In this document: positions 35,670 through 43,984 of the stretch, one piece after another
How the letters are laid out: each line of letters opens with the position of its first letter
How positions within the stretch are numbered: the stretch's first letter is position 1
NCBI RefSeq assembly: GCF_022568835.1
Contig: NZ_JAKZHV010000001.1
Location: 248,001 to 312,000 of the forward strand
Source: Arsenicicoccus piscis
GTDB lineage: Bacteria; Actinomycetota; Actinomycetes; Actinomycetales; Dermatophilaceae
Direction of reading: 5' to 3'
Length of the DNA: 64,000 nt
Made by a program: the position numbers and the translations under genes
Notes under the pieces: generated by a model
What the model was told of the DNA's origin: nothing
Databases searched by the model: none
Seen by the model: the letters and a program-made list of their open reading frames with translations, nothing else

Positions 35670-35712
35670 TTAGGTAGCCCTAAGTTAGTGAGGCCTGCCT
35701 CACCAGAGCAAG
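35670..35712 (-). promoter_or_regulatory. efeUOB promoter with DtxR/IdeR-type iron box
   Basis: Read leftward: TTGCTC (35712-35707) as -35, 18 bases, then TAACTT (35688-35683) as -10. TTAGGTAGCCCTAAGTTAG (35670-35688) matches the DtxR/IdeR consensus TTAGGTTAGSCTAACCTAA at 12 to 13 of 19 positions and covers the -10 and start site. GTGAGGC/GCCTCAC (35688-35703) forms a second, perfect inverted repeat between -10 and -35. Iron-loaded repressor should shut the operon off. Confidence 0.7.
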
Positions 35713-35796
35713 TCGCGGGCGACGGGTGAGACCGACCTCACCCGTGCCGCGCGAGGGGCGTCCTGCGAGGGGCGTCAGGGGGTGACCTGCGAGGCG

Positions 35797-36714
35797 TCAG
35801 CCGACCATCAGGTCGCCGAGCTCGTCGAGGCGACGGACCACGTCCGCCGGTCCGAGCTGCTCGAAGCGCTCGCCGTCCGCGCCGCGCTCCACCTCGGCCC
35901 AGGTGCGCGGGGCGGCGACGAACGGCGCGGGCTGCTTCCCGCGCAGCGAGTAGGGCGTGATGGTGGTCTTGGCGGCGACGTTCTGCGACCAGTCGAGCAG
36001 GACCTTGCCGGGGCGCAGCACCTTCGCCATCGAGGAGACGACCAGGTCGGCGTGCTCGCTCGCGAGCCCCTCGGCCAGCAGCCGCGCCGCCTCGCGCACC
36101 TGGTCGGACGGCCAGCGGTCGGGCAGCTCGGCGTAGAGCTGCAAGCCTTTGGAGCCGCTGGTCACCGGGCGCAGCGTGGTGAGGCCGACGGCGCTCAGGC
36201 GCTCGCGCACGAGCAGCGCCACCTGGGCGCAGGCGTGCAGCCCGGCACCCGGCCCGGGGTCGAGGTCGATCACCATCCGGTCGGCCCCGCGGGAGACCTC
36301 GCTGGGGCTGTCGGCGGAGAGGTCTACGGTCCACTGGGGGGTGTGCAGCTCGAGCGCACCGACCTGCCCGAGCCAGGTCAGGCCGGCGACGTCGTCCACG
36401 AGCGGGTAGACCACGCGCTCGTGCCCGCGGGTCGAGCCGGGCGAGTCGACGGTGACGGTGCGGATCCAGCCGGGGGCGCCCTTGGGGACGTTCTTCTCGA
36501 AGAAGGACTCCCCCGAGACGCCGTGCGGCCAGCGCAGCCGGGTCAGCGGGCGGTCGTGCAGCTGGTGCAGCAGCGGCCCGGACACCTGCGTGAGGTAGGT
36601 GATGACCTCCGCCTTGGTCGTGCCGGTCGCGGGGTAGAGCACCTTGTCGAGGCTGGTCAGCCGCAGCGTGCGGCCGTCGACCTCGACGGTCACGGGGTGG
36701 CGCGGGTCCGGCAT
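35797..36714 (-). CDS. ligD: LigD-type polymerase/primase (NHEJ)
   Basis: 305 residues, the stand-alone polymerase domain of LigD (archaeo-eukaryotic primase fold). LTSLDKVLYPATGTTKAEVI starts the domain and FFEKNVPKGAPGWI follows. Metal-binding Asp pair in DRMVIDLDPGPGAG, then TSGSKGLQLYAEL and KTTITPYSLRGKQPAPFVAAP. It fills and extends ends during non-homologous end joining. The ligase domain and Ku are separate genes 4-6 kb away. Only 9 bases downstream of the eroded acyl-CoA ligase gene. Confidence 0.9.
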   Translation of the reverse strand: MPDPRHPVTVEVDGRTLRLTSLDKVLYPATGTTKAEVITYLTQVSGPLLHQLHDRPLTRLRWPHGVSGESFFEKNVPKGAPGWIRTVTVDSPGSTRGHERVVYPLVDDVAGLTWLGQVGALELHTPQWTVDLSADSPSEVSRGADRMVIDLDPGPGAGLHACAQVALLVRERLSAVGLTTLRPVTSGSKGLQLYAELPDRWPSDQVREAARLLAEGLASEHADLVVSSMAKVLRPGKVLLDWSQNVAAKTTITPYSLRGKQPAPFVAAPRTWAEVERGADGERFEQLGPADVVRRLDELGDLMVG

Positions 36715-36723
36715 GGGCCGAGC

Positions 36724-38006
36724 CTAGCCGTCGCCCTTCAGGGTTGCGGCGATGTCCGTCTTGAGCACCTTGCCGACCTTGGACCGGGGCAGGTCGTCCC
36801 ACACGTGCACCTGCTTGGGCGCCTTGAGGCTGCCGATCCGCTCCTTGACGAAGTCGACCAGGGCGCCCGGGTCCACGTCGGCGCCGGGCTGCGGCTGGAC
36901 CACCGCGACGACCCGCTCGTCCCACTTGTCGTCCGGCAGGCCCACGACCGCGCAGTCGCGGACGTCGGGGTGCTCCATGACGGCCTGCTCGACCTCGGTG
37001 GAGTAGACGTTGAACCCGCCCGGGTCGGCGAGACTGCCGTCCTCGCGCATGATCGCCACCGTGACGAGCGGGGTCGGGCGACCGGCGGACGCCAGCCGCC
37101 CGGTGGCGACCGCGCCGGTGTCCGGGTCGAAGTGCTCGGCCGGCGGCAGCGCCGAGATCATCATGGGCGCCTCCGTCTGCCCGAACAGCTGCGCCATCAC
37201 CGGTCCGATCCGGGTCAGCGCCTCCTCGAGGCGGGCCACCGACATCGGGGCCGCGCCATACCAGAAGCATTGCAGCGACGCCAGATTCGTCGAGTCGAGG
37301 CGTTCGTGGCCGAGCACCATGTAGATCAGCGTGGGCGGCAGGAAGGTGTGCGTCACCCCGTGCCGCTCGACCAGGTCGAGGAACCCGCCCACGTCGGGCG
37401 TGCGCATGATCACGATCTCGCCGCCCGCACACAGCACCGGGAAGCAGAGCACCCCGGCGGCGTGCGTCAGCGGCGCCAGGGCGAGGTAGACCGGCCGCCC
37501 CGAGAACGGGTGGCACATCAGCGTGATCGCGCTCATCGTCTCGACGTTGGCGCCCGTCAGCATGACGCCCTTGGGCCGCCCGGTCGTGCCGCCCGTGCCC
37601 ACCAGCATGGCCAGATCGTCCACGGCTTGGCGGTCGACGCGGTTGGCGTGGTCGACGCGGTTGGCCCGGTCGGGGTGGTCGGGGTGGTCGGCGTGCTCGG
37701 CGCCGCGCTGCAGGAAGGACTCCCACGTGATCGACTGCGGCACAACGCTGCTCACGTCAGCATCCAGACAGACCCACGTGTGCGCCGTGGGCAGATCGGC
37801 GCAGATCTTGGCCACCAGGGGCGCGAACGACTCCTGGAAGAGCACCACCTGGGCGTCGAACAGCGCCAGCAGCTCGCGGTTCTCGCCGGCCTCGTTGCGC
37901 GAGATCTGTTGCACCTGGCCGTAGCTCAGGCTCTCGCCGTCGGTGGTCAGGCACGGCTGGTCCGGCCCGAGGGACGCACCTTGTGGAGGAAGTCGACGAC
38001 CCGCAT
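36724..38006 (-). pseudogene. AMP-forming acyl-CoA synthetase, internally deleted and frameshifted
   Basis: Recognisable by the adenylation P-loop MLVGTGGTTGRPKGVMLTG, HTFLPPTLIYMVLGHERL, QLFGQTEAPMMIS, and the C-terminal KAPKQVHVWDDLPRSKVGKVLKTD with the catalytic Lys. Three lesions are visible. (1) MRVVDFLHKVRPSG starts at 38006 but needs one extra base at about 37962-37966 to reach PDQPCLTTDGESLSYG. (2) SYGQVQQ jumps directly to ISRNEAGENREL, missing about 45 residues of the usual N-domain. (3) REDGSLADP jumps to GGFNVYSTEVEQ, missing about 55 residues including the TGD and GRxKDxI hinge motifs needed for activity. With the base restored it is 427 residues instead of about 525. Almost certainly inactive as shown. 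Confidence 0.8.
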
Positions 38007-38998
38007 CGCGCGCCTCTGTCCGCCGTGGTGACGACGGGCTCGCTGACGAGACCGAACCCGCGCAGGACGCCGAGCAGCTCGCGGTGGCCGAAAGCCTGGC
38101 AGCCCGAGGCGAATCCGACGCGGCGCGGCGGCTGCTGGAGCAGGGAGTAGGCGGCGTAGGCCTGCAGCAGACCGGTCTGCTTGTAGTTGCTGTTGCCGTG
38201 GATCACGACGTGCCGCCGACCGAGCGGACCGGACGCGTGGACCGAGTCCAGCGACTTGTTGATCCGCGGGTTCTCGCGCGGGGGCATGACATTCATGACC
38301 TGGGCGGCCGTCGCGGTGAGCGCCGCGTCACGGTCCTCGGGGCTCATGTCCTTGGTCGCCTCGAGCGCGCCGGCGACGATCTGCGGCACGCCGTGCATCA
38401 GCGCGGCGTTGAACACCCCGCCCTGCGCCTTGCAGCTCGCGACCCGAGGGTCGCGGCGGAACCAGATCGGGTGGCTCGTGCCACCCCAGGGCAGCGACAG
38501 GGCGAGCTCGTGCTGACCGGGCACCACCAGCGGCACGAGGCCCTGGTCGGGGTCGAACTCGACGAGCTCGTTCTGCTGCAGGTAGTACGCCTTCGCGGTC
38601 GCCGCGTTGACAAGGATGGTCTGGGTGGAGGCGATGGTCGGGCTGCCGCCCCAGAACACGGCGATGTCGAGGGTGTCCAGACCCGGCTTCTCGAGCGCGA
38701 TCTGGGCAGCGATCTCCCCGACGGTGTACATGTGCGCGATGCCGGGCGACAGCAGCAGCCCCTTCGCGGCGAACTCCTCGCCCCACTCGTCGTCGCAGCG
38801 CACCAGCCAGTCCTGCTCTCCCGTCGTGTCGGTGTAGTGCAGCCCCGCCGCGAGAGCGGCCTGGACGACCTCGGGGCCGTACTTGCTGACCGGCCCGACG
38901 GTGTCGAACGGGACGTTGTACTGACGCAGGGACTCGCAGACGAGCCGGCCGGTGTAGCCGGAGGCGCCGTAGACGATGACGGGCTTGCTGGTGCTCAT
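37947..38998 (-). CDS. saccharopine-dehydrogenase-like NAD(P)-binding protein (DUF5938 type), internally shortened
   Basis: ATG at 38998 behind GAGGAG. KPVIVYGASGYTGRLVCESL is the Rossmann start; later TLPWGGT-like block SLPWGGTSHPIWFRRDPRVA, PPRENPRINKSLDSVHASGPLGRRHVVIHG and QQPPRRVGFASGCQAFGHRELLG. After QYNVPF the chain jumps to DTVGPVSKYGPEVV; about 40-45 residues with the second half of the cofactor site (AGR... to the catalytic-fold strand) appear to be missing. As read, the frame runs on to 37757 through the ligase in a wrong frame. Restoring the one base missing at about 37964 gives a stop at 37947 and exactly 351 codons, with a 60-base overlap with the ligase. Confidence 0.65.
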
Positions 38999-39053
38999 GG
39001 GTGCTCCTCGGGTCGGGGATTCAGGATGTGCTGCCGGGCGGTCCGTGGTCGGG

Positions 39054-39845
39054 CTACATGCCCATGCCGCCGTCGACGGGCAGCCCCGCGCCGTTGATGA
39101 ACCGGGCCGCGTCGGAGGCGAGGAAGACGACCGCGTCGGCCATGTCCTCCACCGTGCCGAGGCGACCGCTCGGGGTGAGCCCGACGACGGCGCCGACGGC
39201 GGTCTCGGGGCTGTCGAACAGCCCGATCGCGGCGACGTCGTGGGCGAATCCCTGACCCATCGCGGTGGGGACCAGCCCGGGGTAGACACAGTTGACGCGC
39301 ACGCCGTAGCCGAGCGCCCCGCTCTCGGCGGCAGTGACGCGGGTGAGACGGTCTACGGCGGACTTCGTCGCGCTGTAGGCCGCGATGCCGGGGAACGCGA
39401 TCGTCGCCGAGACCGACGAGATGTTGACGATCGAACCCCCTTGTCCCGCAATGCCGTCCGAGCGCATGGCGAGCAGCCCGTGCTTGATGCCGAGGGCGGT
39501 GCCGAGCACGTTGACGTCGAGCTGGCGGCGCACCTGCTCGGGGTCGAGCTCGGTGATCAGGCTGGTGATCTCGATGCCGGCGTTGTTGACCACCAGGTCG
39601 AGACCGCCCAGCTGGTCGACGGTCGCGGCCTCCGCGGCCGCCCAGCTCGCGTCGTCGGTGACGTCGAGGTGCACGTAGCCATGGCCCTCGCCGAGCGCTC
39701 GGGCGGTGTCCGCTCCCGCCTCCTGCACGTCGGCGATCATCACGCGGGCGCCGGCGGCGGCCAGCGCCTTGGCCATCCCTTCACCGAGGCCCTGGGCGGC
39801 GCCGCTCACGAGGGCGACCCGGCCGGCGAGGTCGTAGGACGTCAT
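39054..39845 (-). CDS. short-chain dehydrogenase/reductase (SDR)
   Basis: 263 residues, classical SDR. Cofactor motif ALVSGAAQGLGEGMAKAL, then MIADVQEAG (acidic, so NAD preferred), VVNNAGIEITS, catalytic SISSV-like VNISSVSATIAFPG and YSATKSAVDRLTR (Tyr, Lys). The end SDAARFINGAGLPVDGGMGM is typical and complete. First gene of the leftward operon with the DUF5938-like dehydrogenase and acyl-CoA ligase, divergent from the TetR gene. Substrate unknown; the set resembles lipid or alicyclic acid catabolism operons. Confidence 0.9.
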   Translation of the reverse strand: MTSYDLAGRVALVSGAAQGLGEGMAKALAAAGARVMIADVQEAGADTARALGEGHGYVHLDVTDDASWAAAEAATVDQLGGLDLVVNNAGIEITSLITELDPEQVRRQLDVNVLGTALGIKHGLLAMRSDGIAGQGGSIVNISSVSATIAFPGIAAYSATKSAVDRLTRVTAAESGALGYGVRVNCVYPGLVPTAMGQGFAHDVAAIGLFDSPETAVGAVVGLTPSGRLGTVEDMADAVVFLASDAARFINGAGLPVDGGMGM

Positions 39846-39909
39846 GGGCTGGCTCCTTTGCCGTCACAGGCCCTCCGCTGGACCCGTCGTGGCCCCAGGC
39901 TGGCCCAAC

Positions 39910-39940
39910 TCTTGACAGTCGTCACGACCTATCGTCAAGA
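39910..39940. promoter_or_regulatory. candidate TetR operator between SDR operon and regulator
   Basis: TCTTGAC (39910-39916) and GTCAAGA (39934-39940) form a perfect 7-bp inverted repeat with 17 bases between. The middle contains GTCGTCACGAC, another palindrome (39918-39928). Each arm includes TTGAC, which can double as the -35 of a promoter leaving in each direction. It lies midway in the 126-base divergent spacer, as expected for the adjacent regulator. Confidence 0.6.
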
Positions 39941-39971
39941 CGCGTTGCCGGCGCGGGGCAACGCTGGCCGC

Positions 39972-40598
39972 ATGGGGACAGTGACTGCAGCGTCCGCGAC
40001 GCGCGGACGCGAGAGCAAGTCTCGCGAGCGCCGCGACCAGCTGGCCGAGTCCGCGCTGGTCACCCTCGGCCAGCTCGGCTACGCCCGCACCTCGCTGCGC
40101 GAGATCGCCCAGAACTCCCCCTTCAGCCACGGGTTCGTGCACTACTACTTCGCCGACAAGACCGAGCTGATCACCTACTGCGTGCGCCACTACAAGCGCC
40201 AGTGCGTCACGCGCTACGACACAGTGGTGAGCGAGTCGGCCACTGCCGCAGAGCTGGTCGAGCGGTTCGCCGACGAGCTCGTCGAGACGATCGAGCAGGA
40301 GGCGCCCATGCACCGCCTCTGGTACGACCTCCGCACCCAGGCGATGTTCGACCCCGCGCTGCGGCCCGACGCGCTCGCCATCGACGCCACGCTGCAGGAC
40401 ATGGTGGCGCGGGTGCTGGAGCGCTACGCCGAGCTCGACGGTCGTTCTCTCGCAGTGCCGGTCGCCGTCGCCTACCCCATGCTCGACGGCGTGTTCGAGC
40501 AGGCTCTGCTGCGCCACCTGAGCGGCGTGCCCGATGCGCTCACCACCCTTCGCGCCACCGCCTGCACCCTGCTGCCCCGGCTGCTGCGGGTGCGCTGA
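39972..40598 (+). CDS. TetR-family transcriptional repressor
   Basis: 208 residues. N-terminal DNA-binding domain: RRDQLAESALVTLGQLGYARTSLREIAQNSPFSHGFVHYYFADKTEL holds the helix-turn-helix, with the family HYYF ending. The C-terminal ligand domain is ordinary in length. Divergent from the SDR operon across the palindrome at 39910-39940, so it most likely represses that operon until a substrate or acyl-CoA binds. Start ATG at 39972. Confidence 0.9.
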   Translation: MGTVTAASATRGRESKSRERRDQLAESALVTLGQLGYARTSLREIAQNSPFSHGFVHYYFADKTELITYCVRHYKRQCVTRYDTVVSESATAAELVERFADELVETIEQEAPMHRLWYDLRTQAMFDPALRPDALAIDATLQDMVARVLERYAELDGRSLAVPVAVAYPMLDGVFEQALLRHLSGVPDALTTLRATACTLLPRLLRVR

Positions 40599-40619
40599 GG
40601 CCGTGGCCCGCCCCTGTCG

Positions 40620-41555
40620 CTACGGCTCGAGGTCGCCGGGCGCCAGGTCGAGTCGCGTTCCTACATAAGAGGACTGGCGCAACCGGCCGCCGGCACCCAG
40701 CCCGAGCGAGCGGACCTCGATGACGAGCTCGGGGCGCACCCAACGCGCACCGGCGGCGTCCTCACGAGGCACCTCGTCGACGAAGCTGCTTGTGTCGCAG
40801 ACCAGTCCGCTGAGATCGGCGAGCAACGTCTCGCCGGCCCGACCCGCCAGGCCGCTGCCGACGCGACCGAGGTAGGCCAGCCCACCCTCGACCGGCGCGC
40901 CGACGAGCACGGCACCGAGGCGGCTGGCCGAGCCCGTCTCCGTGCGCCAGCCACCCACCACGACCGAACGCTGTTGTCGGTGAGGGAACTTCAGCCACTC
41001 GCTGCTCCGGGTGCCCGGCCGGTAGGGGCTGTCCAACGCCTTCGACACGATCCCCTCGAGCCCTTGGTCGAGGGTCGCCGCGTGCAGCGCACCACCGTCG
41101 GGGTAGGTCGGCGGCACCTGCACGTGTGGTCCGGCCAGGTCGAGCTGCTCCAGCAGCGCGCGGCGGTCGCGCAGCGGCAGGCCGGTCACGTCCTGACCGA
41201 GGACCCGCACGACGTCGAACACGACGTAGGTGACGGGCAGCGTGGCGGCGAGCGCACGGGCTACCGAAGGATCACTGACGTGCATGCGCTCGGCGAGCGC
41301 TCCGAACGACGGACGACCGTCGCGCAGTGCGACGACCTCGCCGTCCAGCAGCAGGTCCTCGTAGACCCCCTCCAGACCCCCGGGGCCGCACAGCTCCGGG
41401 AAGCGGACGGTCGCGTCCGCACCGGACCGCGCAGAGAGACGCACCCGGTCGGGGCGCACGTCGGCGAGCACCCGCATGCCGTCCCACTTGACCTCGTGGA
41501 CCCACGCGGGGCCGGTGGGGATGGACCGGCCGGGGCTGGCGAGCATCGGGCGCAT
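40620..41555 (-). CDS. ligD: LigD-type ATP-dependent DNA ligase (NHEJ)
   Basis: 311 residues, the stand-alone ligase domain. Motif I with the adenylated lysine is WVHEVKWDGMRVLAD near residue 20; SARSGADATVRFPEL (motif Ia), DLLLDGEVVAL, VVFDVVRVLG (motif III), LEGIVSKALDSPYRPG (motif IV) and SSEWLKFPHRQQ (motif V) follow. The OB-fold region ends SSYVGTRLDLAPGDLEP. It is divergent from the Ku gene across 67 bases. Seals breaks bridged by Ku. Confidence 0.93.
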   Translation of the reverse strand: MRPMLASPGRSIPTGPAWVHEVKWDGMRVLADVRPDRVRLSARSGADATVRFPELCGPGGLEGVYEDLLLDGEVVALRDGRPSFGALAERMHVSDPSVARALAATLPVTYVVFDVVRVLGQDVTGLPLRDRRALLEQLDLAGPHVQVPPTYPDGGALHAATLDQGLEGIVSKALDSPYRPGTRSSEWLKFPHRQQRSVVVGGWRTETGSASRLGAVLVGAPVEGGLAYLGRVGSGLAGRAGETLLADLSGLVCDTSSFVDEVPREDAAGARWVRPELVIEVRSLGLGAGGRLRQSSYVGTRLDLAPGDLEP

Positions 41556-41622
41556 GCCTCATCCTGACCTATGAGAGGCTTCCCACCTGGGCAGGAACCG
41601 GCCGACGGACGAAGGAGTGGAC

Positions 41623-42636
41623 ATGCGGGCCATCTGGAAGGGCGCGATCTCGTTCGGGCTGGTCAGCGTGCCCGTCAAGCTCTACTCGGCGACGGAGAAC
41701 AAGGACGTCTCCTTCAACCAGGTGCGCAAGTCCGACGGGTCCCGCATCCGCTACAAGCGGATCGCGCAGGCCGACGGCGAGGAGGTGCCCTACAGCGAGA
41801 TCGCCAAGGGCTTCGAGGCCCCCGACGGGCGCATGGTCGTGATCACCGACGAGGAGATCGCCTCCCTCGGCTTCAAGAGCTCGCGCGAGATCGCGGTCGA
41901 CAAGTTCGTGCCCGCCGACGAGATCGACCCGATGCTGCTCGACAAGTCCTACTACCTCGAGCCGGACCCGGCCGCGGTCAAGCCCTACGCCCTGCTGCGC
42001 GAGGCCCTCGAGAGCACCAGCCGGATGGCCATCGTCACGATCTCGGTGCGCCAGCGGCTCACGACCGCCGTGCTGCGCGTCCGCGACGGCGTCATCGTCC
42101 TGCAGACCATGCTGTGGCCCGACGAGATCCGCTCCCCCGACTTCGGCGTCCTCGACGACATCCCGGAGCCGACCGACCAGGAGCGCAAGATGGCCGAGCT
42201 GCTCATCGACACGATGGTGGGCGACTACGACGCCGACGACTACGAGGACGACTACCGCGCGGCCATCGAGGGACTGGTCAAGTCCAAGCTCGCCGGCGGC
42301 GACGCGGTCGAGGCCCCCAGCCCCGAGGCCCCCGAGTCCAGCGGCGAGGTCGTCGACCTGCTCGCCGCCCTCCAGCGCTCGGTAGACCGGGCCAAGGCCT
42401 CTCGCGGCGAGGGCGGGTCGGGCGCCGGATCCGGGTCCGGTCAGGCCGCGAAGGCTGGCGCCGACGACTCGGACGACGCTGACGGTTCTGACGGCGCTGA
42501 CGGCTCGGGCGCCAAGCCCGCCAAGAAGTCCGCAGCCAAGAAGGCGACGACCAAGAAGGCGGCCGCCAAGTCGAGCGCAGCCAAGACGACCGCGGCCAAG
42601 ACGACCAAGAAGGCCCCCGCCAAGAAGGCCGGCTGA
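41623..42636 (+). CDS. ku: Ku homodimer protein, NHEJ end-binding
   Basis: 337 residues. MRAIWKGAISFGLVSVPVKLYSAT is the bacterial Ku start; YKRIAQADGEEVPYSEIAKGFE, YYLEPDPAAVKPYALLREAL and LRVRDGVIVLQTMLWPDEIR form the core ring. The C-terminus is a long lysine/alanine tail (KKSAAKKATTKKAAAK...), as in mycobacterial Ku, where it binds DNA and helps threading. I use ATG 41623, six bases after GAAGGAG, over the in-frame GTG at 41617 that lies within the ribosome site. Together with the LigD polymerase and ligase it forms a full NHEJ set. Confidence 0.95.
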   Translation: MRAIWKGAISFGLVSVPVKLYSATENKDVSFNQVRKSDGSRIRYKRIAQADGEEVPYSEIAKGFEAPDGRMVVITDEEIASLGFKSSREIAVDKFVPADEIDPMLLDKSYYLEPDPAAVKPYALLREALESTSRMAIVTISVRQRLTTAVLRVRDGVIVLQTMLWPDEIRSPDFGVLDDIPEPTDQERKMAELLIDTMVGDYDADDYEDDYRAAIEGLVKSKLAGGDAVEAPSPEAPESSGEVVDLLAALQRSVDRAKASRGEGGSGAGSGSGQAAKAGADDSDDADGSDGADGSGAKPAKKSAAKKATTKKAAAKSSAAKTTAAKTTKKAPAKKAG

Positions 42637-42889
42637 CCCTGGTCCGTCCTCCGGGTGGTACCTGGGTGCTGATGCGCGCCCCGGCAGACCCCTCGGCCAG
42701 TGCGGCACACGTGCCCACCGGGACTACGCGCACGAACCCGTGACACGCCGCCCTCCCGGACCCCCGCACCTCACGCAAACCCCCGCACCTCACGCCAACC
42801 TGCGCGGATTCCCAGGCCCCGCGCCCCGGTAGAGCACGCGAGGCACCCGACGCGACCAGCGACGGCGGCAGCCGCCGACAGCCAGACGC
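42637..42889. other. non-coding spacer with a 16-bp direct repeat
   Basis: CCCCCGCACCTCACGC occurs at 42761-42776 and again at 42780-42795. No gene is supported in this 253-base convergent spacer and no strong hairpin is seen. Confidence 0.55.
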
Positions 42890-43984
42890 CTACGCCAGCT
42901 CAGCCACGACCTCGGCGACGCGGGCGTTGGCGGCGCGCACGTCGAAGCGCTCGACGGCCCGGGCGCGGTTGCGCTCGCCCTCGAGGGCGGCGAGGCCGGG
43001 GTCGGTGAGGCGCACGACCAGGGCGTCGGCGAGGGCAGCGGGGTCGTCGGGGGTGACGACGGGGGTGCTGGCGCCGAGCGCCTCGGACATGCCGGCGACG
43101 TCGCTGCACACGACGCTGCGCCCGCCGGCCATGGCCTCGAGAACGACCAGCGGCATGCCCTCCCAGCGGGACGGCAGGACGACGACGTCGGCGGCGGCGA
43201 ACCACGGGGTGGGGTCGCCGCCCGGCACCAGCCGCACCGAGTCGTCGAGACCGGCCATCCCGACCTGAGCAGCGAGCGCGGGCCGGTCCGGACCGTCGCC
43301 GACGAGGACCAGCTGGGCGCCGGGCAGGTGCTCGAGGACGGCGGGCCAGGCGGCGATGGCGACGTCCTGACCCTTCTGGCGGGCGAGTCGACCGACGACG
43401 ACGGCCAGCGGGACGGGCCCGATGCCCAGCTCGGCGCGGGCCGTCTCACGGTCGCGCGGCACCCAGCGGTCGGTGTCGACGCCGTTCGGGACGACCACGG
43501 TGCGTCGGGCGAGGCAACGGGCGGCGGCTCCGGTCCGCCGTTCCTGCTCGCTCACGCAGAGCGTGAGGTCGGTCCAGCGCGTGGCGAGCCGCTCCCAGAG
43601 GGCCGAGGCACGGGCTACCGGGCCCGTGACGGCCTCGAACGACCAGGCGTGCGGCATGAAGATCGTGGGCCGGCGACCGCGCACCGCGAGGCGACCGGCG
43701 AGTCCGGCCTTAGAGGCGTGCAGGTGCACGACGTCGGGGTCGACGTCGGCGACGATCGCCGCGAGCGAGCGCGCCTCGGCCAGGGACGACGGGCCGGGCG
43801 AGCGGGTCGCTGCCCAGTGCCGCACGGTGGCACCCGCCTCGGCGGCGCGCGCGGCGAGGTAGCCCTCGTCGGTCGGGCAGGCGACGGTCACCTCGAAGCC
43901 CCGCGCGACCTGGTCGGCCACCAGGGCCAGGGCGACGTTCGGGACGCCGGCCTCGGTGGGCTGGCTGACGTGCAGGACCCGCAT
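42890..43984 (-). CDS. GT4-family glycosyltransferase (EPS type)
   Basis: 364 residues from ATG at 43984. MRVLHVSQPTEAGVPNVALA, VVHLHASKAGLAGRLAVRG and FMPHAWSFE in the acceptor half. VVVPNGVDTDRWVPRDR, AVVVGRLARQKGQDVAIAAW and VVLPSRWEGMPLVVLEAMAGGRSVV (E-x7-E) in the donor half are textbook GT4. Coupled by ATGA to the polyprenyl-phosphate sugar transferase upstream, so it probably adds the second sugar to the lipid-linked primer. Confidence 0.9.
   Translation of the reverse strand: MRVLHVSQPTEAGVPNVALALVADQVARGFEVTVACPTDEGYLAARAAEAGATVRHWAATRSPGPSSLAEARSLAAIVADVDPDVVHLHASKAGLAGRLAVRGRRPTIFMPHAWSFEAVTGPVARASALWERLATRWTDLTLCVSEQERRTGAAARCLARRTVVVPNGVDTDRWVPRDRETARAELGIGPVPLAVVVGRLARQKGQDVAIAAWPAVLEHLPGAQLVLVGDGPDRPALAAQVGMAGLDDSVRLVPGGDPTPWFAAADVVVLPSRWEGMPLVVLEAMAGGRSVVCSDVAGMSEALGASTPVVTPDDPAALADALVVRLTDPGLAALEGERNRARAVERFDVRAANARVAEVVAELA

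Noticed and set aside
35782-38031. A 749-codon rightward frame across LigD polymerase and the acyl-CoA ligase
   Set aside because: Antisense shadow; His/Arg/Gly/Val-rich, no domain, and the opposite strand carries clear conserved motifs.
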